Source: Sphingomonas sp. AR_OL41 (GTDB lineage: Bacteria; Pseudomonadota; Alphaproteobacteria; Sphingomonadales; Sphingomonadaceae). Taken from it: DNA of 64,000 bases. A program made the position numbers and the translations under genes. This document shows, one piece after another, positions 19,529 to 29,122 of the stretch (position 1 is the first letter of the stretch; each line of letters starts with the position of its first letter). The DNA lies in the NCBI RefSeq assembly GCF_029911635.1, contig NZ_JARYTI010000022.1, forward strand, positions 1 through 64,000, written 5' to 3'. The notes under the pieces are model-generated. The model was not told the DNA's origin. It saw nothing but the letters and a program-made list of their open reading frames with translations, and did not search any database.

Positions 19529-20761
19529 ATGCTCTATAACGCCTATGAAGTGCAGCGCTCGATGCTGGCGGGTGCCAGCGCGCTGGCCAATTTCAGTGCC
19601 GGCATGCTCAACAACCCGGCCAACCCCTTCGCCTATTTCGGTGGCGGCCCGGTGATCGCCTCGGCGCTGGAGGTCTTCGCGCACGCCTCGGCACCGCGTG
19701 GCAAGCCCGCCTTCGACATCGATCATGTGCTGGTCGACGGCCGCGACGTGGCCGTCATCGAGGAGGTCGCGCTGCGCAAGCCGTTCGGCCAGCTCAAGCA
19801 TTTCCGAAAAGACGGTGTGGCGGGCGGCCCGAAACTGCTGATCGTCGCGCCGATGTCGGGGCATTATGCCACGCTGCTGCGCGGCACGGTCGAGCGCATG
19901 CTGCCGGGCGCCGACGTCTACATCACCGACTGGCGCGACGCCAAGCAGGTGCCGCTCAGCGACGGCAAGTTCGATCTCGACGACTATGTCGACTATGTCA
20001 TCGAGTTCCTCACGCTGATCGGCGAGGCCGGCGACGGCAGCCGACCGCACATGCTCGCTGTGTGCCAGCCCTCGGTGCCGTGCTACGCCGCAGCCGCGCT
20101 GATGAGCGCCGACAAGAATCCGCATCGCCCCGCGACGCTGACGCTGATGGGTGGCCCGATCGACACGCGCGAGGCGCCGACCGCGGTCAACACGCTGGCG
20201 ACCGAACGGCCGCATGCGTGGTTCGAGCAGAATGTCATCGCGACGATCCCGGCGAGCCATCCCGGTGCCGGGCGCCGCGTCTATCCCGGCTTCCTGCAGC
20301 TTGCCGGCTTCATGTCGATGAACCTCGGCAACCACATGATGTCGCATTACGAGATGTTCAAACATCTCGTCGAGGGCGATGGCGAGAGCGCCGACGCGAC
20401 CAAGGAATTTTACGAGGAATATCGCTCGGTCTGCGACATGACCGCCGAGTTCTACCTCCAGACCATTGACGTGGTGTTCCAGGACCATGCGCTGCCCAAG
20501 GGCATCATGGAGCATCGCGGCCGCGTGGTCGATCCCGCCGCGATTACCGACATCGCCCTGCTGGCGGTCGAGGGCGAGCGCGACGATATTTCCGGGCTAG
20601 GCCAGACCAGGGCGGCGCTGACGCTGGCGACCAAGCTGCCCGATAGCGAGAAGCGCTATCTAATGGCAGAGGGTGCCGGGCATTACGGCATCTTCAACGG
20701 CAGCAAGTGGCGCAACATCATCGCGCCGGTCGTCGAGCAATGGATCGCGTCGCACGCCTGA
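19529..20761 (+). CDS. phaZ: Intracellular polyhydroxyalkanoate depolymerase
   Basis: A 410-aa intracellular PHA depolymerase (alpha/beta hydrolase) without a signal peptide. The nucleophile is Cys, not Ser: C179 in MLAVCQPSVPCY, as in the Ralstonia-type PhaZ1 family. Other family blocks are FGGGPVIASALEVFAHAS, LIVAPMSGHYATLLRGTVE, DVYITDWRDAKQVP, and the C-terminal His region EGAGHYGIFNGSKWR. It mobilises stored polymer from granules in the cytoplasm. Upstream palindromes overlap a TATAAT box. A GGGAGGGG-type repeat hairpin follows the stop. Confidence 0.95.
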   Translation: MLYNAYEVQRSMLAGASALANFSAGMLNNPANPFAYFGGGPVIASALEVFAHASAPRGKPAFDIDHVLVDGRDVAVIEEVALRKPFGQLKHFRKDGVAGGPKLLIVAPMSGHYATLLRGTVERMLPGADVYITDWRDAKQVPLSDGKFDLDDYVDYVIEFLTLIGEAGDGSRPHMLAVCQPSVPCYAAAALMSADKNPHRPATLTLMGGPIDTREAPTAVNTLATERPHAWFEQNVIATIPASHPGAGRRVYPGFLQLAGFMSMNLGNHMMSHYEMFKHLVEGDGESADATKEFYEEYRSVCDMTAEFYLQTIDVVFQDHALPKGIMEHRGRVVDPAAITDIALLAVEGERDDISGLGQTRAALTLATKLPDSEKRYLMAEGAGHYGIFNGSKWRNIIAPVVEQWIASHA

Positions 20762-20768
20762 GCGTGTT

Positions 20769-20790
20769 CCCCTCCCGCATGCGGGAGGGG
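20769..20790. repeat. GGGAGGGG half-element hairpin
   Basis: CCCCTCCCGC-AT-GCGGGAGGGG is a perfect 10-bp stem with a 2-nt spacer, in the gap between convergent phaZ and the PNPOx-like gene. It is a half copy of the element seen at 23057-23154 and inside putA, and may serve as a bidirectional transcript end. Confidence 0.7.
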
Positions 20791-20797
20791 AGGTTGG

Positions 20798-21277
20798 TTA
20801 GGCCGCGGTCGTCTCGACCTTGGCGTGGTTGCCTTCTTCGCTCGGGTTTATCTTGGCGCCGAACAGCATCTTGACCATGCCGGTCAGGCTCATATCGGCT
20901 TCCCACAGTTCGGCGCTGTCGATGTCGAGCCGTAGCAGCGCGAGGTTGGGGTCGTCCTTGCCGCCCGGAAACCAGGCCTCGACCTGTTTGTTCCACAATT
21001 TGTCGATCATGCCGAAATCGTCGTCGCGCGCGATCGTGCCTGACAGGCAGGCGAAGAAATCGTGCCCCTTGGACACGAACTGCGCCATCACCTTGCCGCC
21101 GCCGGCGAGGCGGTTGTCCTTGCCGGTGAAGAAGAACAGGGTGTCGACCTGATCGTCGTCGAGCTGCGCGGTCAGCGGCTCGCTATGCGCCGATCCGTCG
21201 GCCAGGCCGACCATGACGAACGGGCTGGCCGCCATCTTCTTCCACAGGGTGCGCTTGATTTCTTGGGTGTCGGCCAT
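20798..21277 (-). CDS. Pyridoxamine 5'-phosphate oxidase-like flavin-binding protein
   Basis: A 159-aa protein of the split-barrel FMN-binding superfamily, close to general-stress-protein-26-type PNPOx-like proteins. Recognisable segments are FVMVGLADGSAHSEPLTAQL, VDTLFFFTGKDNRLAGG (a typical split-barrel strand pair) and LLRLDIDSAELWEAD near the end. It lacks the substrate-specific residues that would make it a PdxH enzyme. ATG at 21277 has GGAG upstream; a longer upstream frame is without family support. It may be a flavin- or heme-handling stress protein. Confidence 0.85.
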   Translation of the reverse strand: MADTQEIKRTLWKKMAASPFVMVGLADGSAHSEPLTAQLDDDQVDTLFFFTGKDNRLAGGGKVMAQFVSKGHDFFACLSGTIARDDDFGMIDKLWNKQVEAWFPGGKDDPNLALLRLDIDSAELWEADMSLTGMVKMLFGAKINPSEEGNHAKVETTAA

Positions 21278-21457
21278 GGTGTTTCTCCTCGGGTTCGCGG
21301 GAGATAACGACCAACGCGGCAGAGGTTTCCCGTCGCTGTCGCCACGCAGGCCATTTGGCCTTCGATTGGAACCGGCGGAGCCCGAGCGACTAGCGTTGGC
21401 CAATCCTGGTTTTCGCGCTATCATCCTTGCGGGGAACGGGAAAACTGGGGGGAGAGC

Positions 21458-21811
21458 GTGGCCAAAATTGTTGGAATTGATCATCTGACGAACGCCGAGA
21501 TCAATGCGGCGGTCGAAGAGGGTGCACGCTTCGTCGTGTACCAGTACACGATTTCGATCATCGTCATGACGTTCCGGCGTTCGTCGGCGGTGCACTTCGT
21601 GCCCGCCGGTGCCAGTGCCGTGGTCAAGGGCTTGCCCTACACCTTGCTGACGCTGGTCGCCGGCTGGTGGGGCATCCCCTGGGGGCCGATCTATACGATC
21701 GGCTCGCTCGCCAAGAACCTCTCGGGCGGCGAGAACGTCACGCCCTACGGCACCGTGGCATATCACCCGGAAGACATGTCGCTGGATCAGGGCGTGCCGC
21801 AACAAGCGTGA
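21458..21811 (+). CDS. Hypothetical protein with hydrophobic hairpin
   Basis: I do not recognise a named family for this 117-aa protein. GTG start with GGGGGGAGAG just upstream, an excellent RBS. The middle is hydrophobic (YQYTISIIVMTFRRSSAVHFV, then LPYTLLTLVAGWWGIPWGPIYT), so it may be membrane-associated with one or two helices. Ends are polar. It lies between a divergent PNPOx-like gene and a convergent thiolase gene, and is followed at once by a perfect terminator. Strong start and end signals support expression; the role is unknown. Confidence 0.7.
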   Translation: MAKIVGIDHLTNAEINAAVEEGARFVVYQYTISIIVMTFRRSSAVHFVPAGASAVVKGLPYTLLTLVAGWWGIPWGPIYTIGSLAKNLSGGENVTPYGTVAYHPEDMSLDQGVPQQA

Positions 21812-21846
21812 AAAAGGGCGCCGCGCGCGGAGCGCGGCGCCCTTTT
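21811..21846. terminator. Bidirectional Rho-independent terminator
   Basis: AAAA plus GGGCGCCGCGC (21812-21826) pairs with GCGCGGCGCCC plus TTTT (21832-21846) around a 5-nt loop. The A run and T run give a symmetric terminator for both the upstream hypothetical gene (stop touches it) and the convergent thiolase gene (stop 14 bp away). Confidence 0.9.
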
Positions 21847-21859
21847 CAATCTGCCGGGA

Positions 21860-23038
<1,179 letters not shown>

Positions 23039-23056
23039 GAAAACTTCTCCTTTTGG

Positions 23057-23154
23057 CTCCCCTTCCGCTGGCGGGAGGGGCTGGGGGAGGGGAGGCATGT
23101 TCCGGGCGTGGCGCCCTGGCCCTCCCCTGACCCCTCCCGCAAGCGGGAGGGGGA
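23057..23154. repeat. Full GGGAGGGG palindromic element
   Basis: Two hairpins in mirror order between the MaoC and thiolase genes: CCCCTTCCGCTGGCGGGAGGGG with a GGGGGAGGGGAGG flank on the left, and CCTCCCC...CCCCTCCCGC-AA-GCGGGAGGGG on the right. The whole is an inverted repeat about 98 bp long, in the 5' region of the thiolase gene and the 3' region of the MaoC gene. Confidence 0.8.
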
Positions 23155-23160
23155 ATTACA

Positions 23161-23619
23161 TCAGACGAAAATCTGGCTGAGCCACTCGGCGATCATCGCG
23201 GGCTTGTCCTCGCCCTCGATCTCGACCGTAAACTCGACGGTTTGCTGCCACTGGCCCGGGCGCTTCTCGGCGAAGTCGAGCAGCTTGAAGCGACCGCGCA
23301 CGCGCTTGCCGGAACGTACCGGTTGGAGGAAACGTACCTTGTTGCCACCATAGTTGACGCCCATCTTGACGCCCTCGATCTGCGGCGCGTCGGGTACCTT
23401 GGACGACAGCAGCGGCATCAGCGACAAGGTCAGGAAACCGTGCGCGATGGTGCCGCCGAACGGCGTCATCTTCGCCATTTCGGGGTTCACATGGATGAAC
23501 TGGTGGTCGCCGGTCGCGTCGGCGAACTTGTCGATCATTTCCTGGCTGACCGTCACCCAGTCGGAAACGGTCTCGCTGCCGATTTGCGCGGCACGTTGCT
23601 GGGCGGTGATCGTCGACAT
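23161..23619 (-). CDS. MaoC-family enoyl-CoA hydratase
   Basis: A 152-aa single-hotdog R-specific hydratase. The hydratase-2 motif is intact: ATGDHQFIHVNPEMA with catalytic D38 and H43, then FGGTIAHGFLTLSL. The product would be (R)-3-hydroxyacyl-CoA (PhaJ-type) or the reverse reaction. It is upstream of the thiolase on the same strand, separated by a repeat element, so the two may be co-transcribed for fatty-acid or PHA metabolism. GAGGG precedes the ATG. It is divergent from putA (96 bp between starts). Confidence 0.92.
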   Translation of the reverse strand: MSTITAQQRAAQIGSETVSDWVTVSQEMIDKFADATGDHQFIHVNPEMAKMTPFGGTIAHGFLTLSLMPLLSSKVPDAPQIEGVKMGVNYGGNKVRFLQPVRSGKRVRGRFKLLDFAEKRPGQWQQTVEFTVEIEGEDKPAMIAEWLSQIFV

Positions 23620-23715
23620 GGTTTCCCTCGATACGACTTTGGCGCATAGCGCGCGCAAACCCCTTAGGCATTGAGGCCGCGCACGCGCAAGCCTCACCCG
23701 ACCGGAAACAGGAAC

Positions 23716-26700
23716 ATGACGGCAGATATCGCGGCGAACGCACGTGCATCCATGAAATCGCTCTACCGGGCGAGCGAACCCGATGTTCTAAAACCCCTGC
23801 TGGACCGTGCGGCGCTGACCCCCGAATCGCGCCGCCGCGTGCTCGATCACGCGCTCGGCCTGCTCGCCGACCTCCGCGCGGCGCAGGGGAAAGGCTGGGT
23901 CAACCAGTTCCTGCAGGAATACCGCCTCAATTCGTCCGAAGGCGTCGCATTGCTGAGCCTCGCCGAGGCCTTTCTGCGCGTGCCCGATCCCGCAACCGCC
24001 GACATGCTGATCGCCGACAAGATCGGCGATGCCGACTGGCGCTCACACACCGGCAAATCCAACTCGCTGCTGGTCAATTCGGCGACCTGGGGCCTCGTCG
24101 TCGGCCGTGTGCTGGTCGGCGAGGAGGGCGGGGCACTACGCCGGCTGATCAGCCGCGCGGGCGAGCCGTTCGTGCGCCAGGCGGTCGGCGCGGCGATGCG
24201 CATGATGGGCGAGATCTTCGTCATGGGCCGCACCATCGACGAGGCATCGAAGCGCATGCGGCGGCCCGAGCATAAGGGCTTCACCGCGAGCTTCGACATG
24301 CTCGGCGAGGCGGCGCGGACGACCGCCGATGCCGAGCGCTACTTCAAGGCCTATGTCGATGCGGTCGACGCGGTCGGCGAGGACCCGGCCGCCGGTCATT
24401 CGATCTCGGTCAAGCTTTCCGCGCTCCATCCGCGCTACGAGGTCGCGCAGTGGCGCCACTGTGTCCCCGCGCTGACCGAGATGCTCGAGGCGCTGGCGGT
24501 GCAGGCGGCGAACAAGGGCATCGCGCTGACCGTCGATGCCGAGGAGAGCGAACGGCTCGAGATGAGCCTCGACATCATCGGCGCGGTGGCGGCCTTGCCC
24601 AGCCTCAAGGGCTGGGACGGTTTCGGCATGGCGGTGCAGGCCTATGGCAAGCGCGCGCGGCCGGTGGTCGCCTGGGCCGACGCGCTCGACCGGGTGATGA
24701 ATGTCCGGCTGGTCAAGGGCGCCTATTGGGACAGCGAGATCAAGCGCACCCAGGTCGAGGGGCTGGGCGACTATCCGCTGTTCACGCGCAAGGCGGCAAC
24801 CGACGTGTCGTACCTCGCCGTGGCGCGCGACATGCTCGATGCGAAGAACATCCGCCCGGCCTTTGCCAGCCACAATGCGCTGACCGTCGCGACGATCCTC
24901 GAATGGGCCGGCAATGCCCGCGATTTCGAGTTCCAGCGCCTGCACGGCATGGGTGACGGGCTGTACGAGCGGCTGGTGCGCGAGCAGGGTTATCATTGCC
25001 GCATCTATGCCCCGGTCGGCGGGCATCGCGATCTGCTCGCTTATCTCGTCCGGCGGCTGCTGGAAAATGGCGCCAATTCCAGCTTCGTGCATCAGCTCGC
25101 CGACGAACGGCTCAGCGAGACCGAGATCCTCGCCGATCCGGTGGCGCGAATCGTCGCGGTCGGCGGAACGCGGCATCCTGGGATTCCGTTGCCGATCGAC
25201 CTGTTCGGGCCCGAGCGCCGCAACAGCGCCGGTATCGACCTGAGCGACCCCGACGTGCTGAACGCGACGGCGGCGGCGGTCACCTCTCCCCTCCCGTTTA
25301 CGGGAGGGGTCGGGGGAGGGGCTTCGAGCGCCGCGACCTCGACGTCGAAGGTGAGCTCCGCCGCCGACGTCGGCGCGGCCATCGCCCGCGCCGCCGCCGC
25401 TTTACCCGGCTGGTCCGCGACCCCCGTCGCCGAGCGTGCCGCCTGCCTCGACCGGCTCGCCGATCTGTTGGAAGAGCAGCGCGAGCGGCTGATGGCGATC
25501 TGCGTGCAGGAAGCGTTCAAGAGCATTCCCGACGCGATCGGCGAGGTCCGCGAGGCCGCCGATTTCTGTCGTTATTATGCGCAGCAGGCGCGCATCGGCC
25601 TGTTGCCGATCGAACTCCCCGGCCCGACCGGCGAGCGCAACATGCTTCACCTTACCGGGCGCGGCGTGTGGGCGACGATCGCGCCGTGGAACTTCCCGCT
25701 GGCGATCTTCCTCGGCCAGTGCGTCGCGGCGTTGGTCGCCGGCAACAGCGTCGTCGCCAAGCCCGCGCCGCAAACGCCGCGCATCGCCGCCGCCGCCGTC
25801 GAGCTCGCGCACCGGGCGGGCGTGCCGCTCGATGCGCTGATTTTCCTGCCCGGCGGGCCCGAGGTCGGCGCCGCGCTGACCGCCGACCGGCGCATCATGG
25901 GCGTCGCCTTCACCGGATCGACCGCCACCGCGCGCAAGATCGCGCGCTCGCTTCTCGAGGACGACAGCCGCCCGATCGTACCGCTGATCGCCGAGACCGG
26001 CGGGATCAACGCGATGATCGTCGATTCGACTGCGCTGCCCGAACAGGTCGTCGTCGATGTCGTCACCTCGGCCTTCCGCTCGGCGGGCCAGCGCTGCTCC
26101 GCGCTGCGGCTCTTGCTGTTGCAGGAGGAAATCGCCGACAATGTCATCGAGATGCTGTCGGGCGCCATGGACCTGCTGACGCTCGGCGATCCGGGCGACC
26201 CCGAGACCGATATCGGCCCGGTGATCGACCAGGCCGCCTATGACAAGTTGATGGCCTATCGCGACCGGGCGAAGGACCGTATCGTCAAGACGATCGCCGC
26301 GCCCGCGACGGGGCTGTTCGTCCCGCCGACGCTGATCCGTATCGATGATATCGACCAGCTCGACGCCGAATGGTTCGGCCCCGTGCTGCATGTCGCGACC
26401 TGGCCGTCGGGCAAGCTGTCCGAGACGATCGCGGCGATCAACGCCAAGGGCTATGGCCTGACGATGGGACTGCACAGCCGCATCGCCCGCGCCGCCGAAC
26501 TGGCGGAGAACGAGGCGGCGGTCGGCAATCTCTATATCAACCGCTCGATGATCGGCGCGGTGGTCGGGTCGCAGCCGTTCGGTGGGGAGGGCCTGTCGGG
26601 CACCGGGCCGAAGGCGGGCGGGCCGCATTATCTCCATCGCTTCGTAGCGGAGCGTTCGGTGTCGATCGACACCACCAGCGCCGGCGGCAATGCCACCCTG

Positions 26701-26727
26701 CTCTCGCTTGACGAGGGCGGGATTTGA
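23716..26727 (+). CDS. putA: Bifunctional proline dehydrogenase / P5C dehydrogenase
   Basis: A 1003-aa PutA oxidising proline to glutamate. Proline dehydrogenase barrel ~95-480 (LVKGAYWDSEIKRTQVEGL, FASHNALTVA, GDGLYE, CRIYAPVGGHRDLLAYLVRRLLEN). Aldehyde dehydrogenase domain ~550-980 (WNFPLAIF, FTGSTATARKI, AETGG, catalytic C794 in GQRCSALR). The RHH DNA-binding domain of long PutA proteins is absent, so it is not autoregulatory. Residues ~522-537 in the inter-domain linker (SPLPFTGGVGGGAS) are encoded by a GGGAGGGG half-element inserted in frame. AGGA lies 4 nt before the ATG. Confidence 0.95.
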   Translation: MTADIAANARASMKSLYRASEPDVLKPLLDRAALTPESRRRVLDHALGLLADLRAAQGKGWVNQFLQEYRLNSSEGVALLSLAEAFLRVPDPATADMLIADKIGDADWRSHTGKSNSLLVNSATWGLVVGRVLVGEEGGALRRLISRAGEPFVRQAVGAAMRMMGEIFVMGRTIDEASKRMRRPEHKGFTASFDMLGEAARTTADAERYFKAYVDAVDAVGEDPAAGHSISVKLSALHPRYEVAQWRHCVPALTEMLEALAVQAANKGIALTVDAEESERLEMSLDIIGAVAALPSLKGWDGFGMAVQAYGKRARPVVAWADALDRVMNVRLVKGAYWDSEIKRTQVEGLGDYPLFTRKAATDVSYLAVARDMLDAKNIRPAFASHNALTVATILEWAGNARDFEFQRLHGMGDGLYERLVREQGYHCRIYAPVGGHRDLLAYLVRRLLENGANSSFVHQLADERLSETEILADPVARIVAVGGTRHPGIPLPIDLFGPERRNSAGIDLSDPDVLNATAAAVTSPLPFTGGVGGGASSAATSTSKVSSAADVGAAIARAAAALPGWSATPVAERAACLDRLADLLEEQRERLMAICVQEAFKSIPDAIGEVREAADFCRYYAQQARIGLLPIELPGPTGERNMLHLTGRGVWATIAPWNFPLAIFLGQCVAALVAGNSVVAKPAPQTPRIAAAAVELAHRAGVPLDALIFLPGGPEVGAALTADRRIMGVAFTGSTATARKIARSLLEDDSRPIVPLIAETGGINAMIVDSTALPEQVVVDVVTSAFRSAGQRCSALRLLLLQEEIADNVIEMLSGAMDLLTLGDPGDPETDIGPVIDQAAYDKLMAYRDRAKDRIVKTIAAPATGLFVPPTLIRIDDIDQLDAEWFGPVLHVATWPSGKLSETIAAINAKGYGLTMGLHSRIARAAELAENEAAVGNLYINRSMIGAVVGSQPFGGEGLSGTGPKAGGPHYLHRFVAERSVSIDTTSAGGNATLLSLDEGGI
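25288..25322. repeat. GGGAGGGG half-element inside putA
   Basis: CCCCTCCCG-TTTA-CGGGAGGGG (25288-25309) is a perfect 9-bp hairpin followed by TCGGGGGAGGGG, the same order as the right half of the element at 23057-23154. It adds about 12 codons in frame in the linker between the two enzyme domains. Confidence 0.8.
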
Positions 26728-26780
26728 GGCTTCCCTGATCGGCGCGGCGTTTGTCTCGCCGAATCGGGGGGTTAGGGCAG

Positions 26781-27701
26781 ATGAAGAGCAGGTTGGTGGC
26801 GGGTGCGCTGGTGCTCGCCATGGTGACGGTCGCGGCGCCGCTCGGCGCGCAGAACAGCAGCGATGCGGGGCCGTCGCGCGAATTGATCACGTTCGTGAAT
26901 AACCTGCACAAGCAAACGGGCGATGTGACGATTCCCGCCGCGCATGCCGTGATGCACCTCGGCACGCGTTATTATTTCATCGGCCCCGCCGAAGCGAAGC
27001 GGGTGTTGACCGAAATATGGGGCAATCCACCAAGTGCCGTCAGCAGCGTGCTCGGCATGATCCTGCCCGCCGACAAGTCGGTGGTCGAAAACGGCTGGGG
27101 TGCGGTCGTCACCTACCAGGATAGTGGCTACGTTCCCGACACCGACGCGAGCAGCCAGGATTACGACAAGGTTCTCGCCGACCTTCGCGAAGGTGAGGCA
27201 GCCGATAACGAGGAGCGCAAGAAGAATGGATATCCCGAATTGCGTGTCGTCGGTTGGGCGCAGCAGCCGTCCTATGACAAGGCGAGCCATTCGCTGATCT
27301 GGGCGCGCGACCTCAAGTCGAGCGATGCGACGACCGACGGACTCAATTATGACGTACGCTCGCTCGGGCGCCACGGCGTGCTCAGCCTGAACATGGTCTG
27401 GGACATGCCCCACCTCACCGAGGTGCGCGCCGCCGCCGCCGATCTCGGCAATGCCGCCGGGTTCGAGAAGGGCTCGACCTATGCCGACTATGACAAGTCG
27501 GTCGACAAGACCGCCGAATATGGCCTTGCCGGCCTCGTCGCCGCCGGCGTCGGCGCGGTCGCGGTCAAGAAGCTCGGCATCCTCGCGATCATGCTCGGCT
27601 TCGGCAAGAAGCTGTTCATTCTCATCGCGATCGGCGCGGCGGCGGCGTGGAAGCGCATCAAGGGCCTGTTCGTGCGTGAACCGGACAATCTCGAAGGGTA
27701 A
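26781..27701 (+). CDS. DUF2167 family membrane protein
   Basis: A 306-aa protein matching the DUF2167 family by its blocks AHAVMHLGTRYYFIGPAEAKRVLTEIWGNPP, GWGAVVTYQDSGYVPDTDA and YPELRVVGWAQQPSYDKASHSLIWARDL. It has a signal peptide (cleavage after GAQ region, ~24), a large periplasmic domain and two C-terminal TM helices (about 246-290, GLAGLVAAGVGAVAVKK and LGILAIMLGFGKKLFILIAIGAAAAW). Function of the family is unknown. It begins 53 bp after putA on the same strand and ends before a repeat. Confidence 0.85.
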   Translation: MKSRLVAGALVLAMVTVAAPLGAQNSSDAGPSRELITFVNNLHKQTGDVTIPAAHAVMHLGTRYYFIGPAEAKRVLTEIWGNPPSAVSSVLGMILPADKSVVENGWGAVVTYQDSGYVPDTDASSQDYDKVLADLREGEAADNEERKKNGYPELRVVGWAQQPSYDKASHSLIWARDLKSSDATTDGLNYDVRSLGRHGVLSLNMVWDMPHLTEVRAAAADLGNAAGFEKGSTYADYDKSVDKTAEYGLAGLVAAGVGAVAVKKLGILAIMLGFGKKLFILIAIGAAAAWKRIKGLFVREPDNLEG

Positions 27702-27746
27702 CCGTGGGGGCTAAGACCTGACCCATCGCGCCCCGCCATTTTTTCG

Positions 27747-27846
27747 CTTCTCCGGCTAAGGCCGGGGCCCAGAAGGGAACGGATGTGATGAGCGACAAGG
27801 CCCGTCGCGACGTTCCCCAACTGGACCCCGGCTTTCGCCGGGGAAG
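27747..27846. repeat. CCCCGGC-type inverted repeat, copy 1
   Basis: An inverted repeat of about 100 bp between convergent genes. The left arm is the degenerate CTTCTCCGGCTAAGGCCGGGGCCCAG...; the right arm 27813-27846 is TTCCCCAACTGGACCCCGGC...GCCGGGGAAG. The right arm differs by only three bases from that of the copy at 54727-54829. Confidence 0.8.
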
Positions 27847-27892
27847 ACAAGAGGACGAAGCGGCTAAGACGCTTCACGGCTCATTAGTCGGG

Positions 27893-29119
27893 CTATGAAC
27901 CATGCTCTTGATCGACGGCGGAACGATCGCCGGATGACGGCGGCGCCGCGATCTTGCCGGTGCGGCGGCGTCGCGACACTTGCGGCGCATCCATCCCGGA
28001 CTCCTCGGCGGTCAGGTCGGTCTGCGTCGGATAAGCGAGGTTGATCCCCTCATCTGCGAGGCGGCGGATGATCGCGAGGCCGACCATGTGCCGCGCGTCG
28101 AACGCATCCTGGAACGCCGCGCTGGGCGAATCGAACTCGACGTCGAAATCGTAGCTGCTGGTGCCGAAGGCGATGAAGCCGGCGCGCACGAACGTCATCT
28201 TCGCGCGCTCGATCTCTTCCTTCATCATGTCGGGCAGCGCCTGGAGCTTGGGCAGCGAAGTCCATTGCGCGATGCCCAGCGTGAAGATGATGCGGCGATA
28301 GTCGCGCTGCGTGTTGTTGATGATCTCCTTGTCGAGCAGCTGCTTGTTGGCGATGATCCGCTCTTCGCCGCTGGTGCCGCGGATCCGCGTCGACTTCAGG
28401 CCGATCGACTCGACCGTGCCCGACGATTTGTCATAGGTGATCGCGTCGCCGCGCCGGAACGGCCGGTCGAAGATGATCGCCAGCGCTGCGAACAGATCGG
28501 CGAAGATGCCCTGCGCAGCGAGGCCGATGGCGATGCCGCCGACACCGAGACCGGCGATCAGCCCGCTGACGTTCCAGCCGAGGTTCGACAGCACGACGAC
28601 CAGCGCGATGGCGAACAGCGCGAAGGTGACGAGCACGCGGATCAGCCCGACGGCATTGCCCAGCGCTTCATTGTGATAGTCGCTCGATGCGGTCTTGTGC
28701 TCGACGGCACCGAGGATGATCTCGCGCGCCCAGATCGCGCCCTGAAACGCTGCGGCCACGGTGAACAGGCCGGAGATTAGATGCATGGTACTGTCGGGCG
28801 GGTTGGGTAGCGGCGCGACGACCGCGATAGCGAGCATCACGATGAAGAAATAGCTTGTCCGCGTGACGGCGCGGCCAAACACTGTCCACCAGCCCGTGCC
28901 GCCGGCGTCGCGCGCGCAGAGGCGATGGCCGAGCGCGCGCCCAGCCCCGAGCAGGGCGACGATCGCCAGTCCGATACCGAGTGCGACGAGGGCCTGAAGC
29001 CATTCAGCACGCAGCCAGGCATAGCTCGTATCGACGAGGTGCTGGACCTGGTCGTTGATCTCGGTGACGGTGAAGGGAATCGCCGTCGGCGTGGCGGTGG
29101 GGTGCGGTGCGGTCGGCAT
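27893..29119 (-). CDS. MscS-family mechanosensitive channel
   Basis: A 408-aa small-conductance mechanosensitive channel protein. Five hydrophobic segments precede the pore-lining helix, GLIAGLGVGGIAIGLAAQGIFADLFAALAIIFDRPFRRGD (about 190-230), whose Gly/Ala-packed pattern is diagnostic of MscS TM3. A beta domain (SGTVESIGLKSTRIRGTSGEERIIANKQL) and alpha/beta C-terminal domain follow; the charged tail after ~360 is variable. It releases osmolytes on hypo-osmotic shock. Four bp separate it from the topoisomerase gene upstream on the same strand, so they may share a transcript. Confidence 0.93.
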   Translation of the reverse strand: MPTAPHPTATPTAIPFTVTEINDQVQHLVDTSYAWLRAEWLQALVALGIGLAIVALLGAGRALGHRLCARDAGGTGWWTVFGRAVTRTSYFFIVMLAIAVVAPLPNPPDSTMHLISGLFTVAAAFQGAIWAREIILGAVEHKTASSDYHNEALGNAVGLIRVLVTFALFAIALVVVLSNLGWNVSGLIAGLGVGGIAIGLAAQGIFADLFAALAIIFDRPFRRGDAITYDKSSGTVESIGLKSTRIRGTSGEERIIANKQLLDKEIINNTQRDYRRIIFTLGIAQWTSLPKLQALPDMMKEEIERAKMTFVRAGFIAFGTSSYDFDVEFDSPSAAFQDAFDARHMVGLAIIRRLADEGINLAYPTQTDLTAEESGMDAPQVSRRRRTGKIAAPPSSGDRSAVDQEHGS

Positions 29120-29122
29120 GAT

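Noticed and set aside
23039..23098. 20-residue N-terminal extension of the thiolase
   Set aside because: It is translated from the palindromic repeat and lies upstream of the GGAG-preceded ATG at the family start.
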